From: an uncultured Gloeocapsa sp.
Lineage (GTDB): Bacteria > Cyanobacteriota > Cyanobacteriia > Cyanobacteriales > Gloeocapsaceae
NCBI GenBank assembly: GCA_937930495.1
Contig: CALGKL010000081.1
Location: forward strand, 1-5,887
Length of the DNA stretch: 5,887 bases
Direction: 5' to 3'
The position numbers and the translations under genes are program-made. Shown in pieces: positions 5,778-5,887 of this stretch. The notes beneath the pieces are model-generated. The model saw only the letters and a list, made by a program, of their open reading frames with translations. It was not told where the DNA came from and searched no databases. Within the stretch, counting starts at the first letter, position 1. Each line of letters opens with the position of its first letter.

Positions 5778-5887
5778 TTAAAATCTCCTCCTCTCGATGA
5801 TTCTGTTAAGACAACTGACAAATCTTTCGGGGTTTTCCGGAGTCACCATAATCGTTTTTTCGGCAAAGCGTAAAACCACTGCTAGTC
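5778..5887 (-). CDS. C-terminal end of a protein running off the right edge (partial)
   Basis: On the minus strand an open frame enters from the right edge and ends at TAA (5780-5778). It gives 35 residues ending VTPENPERFVSCLNRIIERRRF. The pattern of a hydrophobic strand, then TPENPERF and a basic amphipathic helix resembles the end of small bacterial PH-like domain proteins, where a strand carrying the T-P-E-N-P turn leads into the last helix. That family guess is tentative from so short a piece. The stop falls just before the tRNA-Leu promoter, which fits a real gene end. No terminator is visible between the two. Confidence 0.6.
   Translation of the reverse strand, partial: LAVVLRFAEKTIMVTPENPERFVSCLNRIIERRRF

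Noticed and set aside
1..5887. CRISPR arrays, insertion sequences, attachment sites
   Set aside because: No regularly spaced repeats, transposase-like frames or flanking direct repeats were seen. The tRNA-Leu 3' end has no visible duplicate in the window.

Overview
The window comes from a cyanobacterial chromosome with fairly low GC. Seven perfect copies of the cyanobacterial HIP1 palindrome GCGATCGC lie in its genes. It also has a PEP-CTERM surface protein, a tRNA-Leu with no encoded CCA, and housekeeping genes of cyanobacterial type. The genus cannot be told from the sequence.

Layout. Bases 1-161 hold the possible tail of an upstream gene and a strong rho-independent terminator. A plus-strand cluster follows: apt (adenine salvage), an overlapping peptide-type ABC transporter permease, and alr (alanine racemase, D-alanine for peptidoglycan). 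alr converges on a minus-strand gene for an exported PEP-CTERM protein, with 11 bases between the stop codons and an imperfect hairpin across both. The 262-base region 3940-4201 is the divergent promoter region of the PEP-CTERM gene and dxr. dxr (second step of the MEP isoprenoid pathway) is followed with no gap by a 74-residue membrane protein. On the minus strand then lie tRNA-Leu(UAG), with its own promoter and terminator, and the last 35 codons of a gene that runs off the right edge.

Main discovery. The leader of the PEP-CTERM gene (minus strand, 4097 to 3976) is a compact cobalamin (B12) riboswitch. It shows the GGGAA, GGTG..AATCC and CCCGCAGCTGT core blocks, a B12-box-like 3' block, a closing P1 helix (TATCGG/CCGATA), and a perfect TATAAT box placed so that transcription should start at P1. 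Downstream, the Shine-Dalgarno sits in the loop of a 6-bp hairpin just before the ATG, which suggests control of translation. This puts an exosortase-sorted surface protein with a probable beta-sandwich fold under vitamin B12 control. A role in capturing or handling corrinoid or cobalt at the cell surface is a testable inference; it is not shown by the sequence.

The remaining genes are core metabolism. Their linkage (apt, permease, alr; dxr plus small membrane protein) looks like co-transcription rather than one shared pathway.
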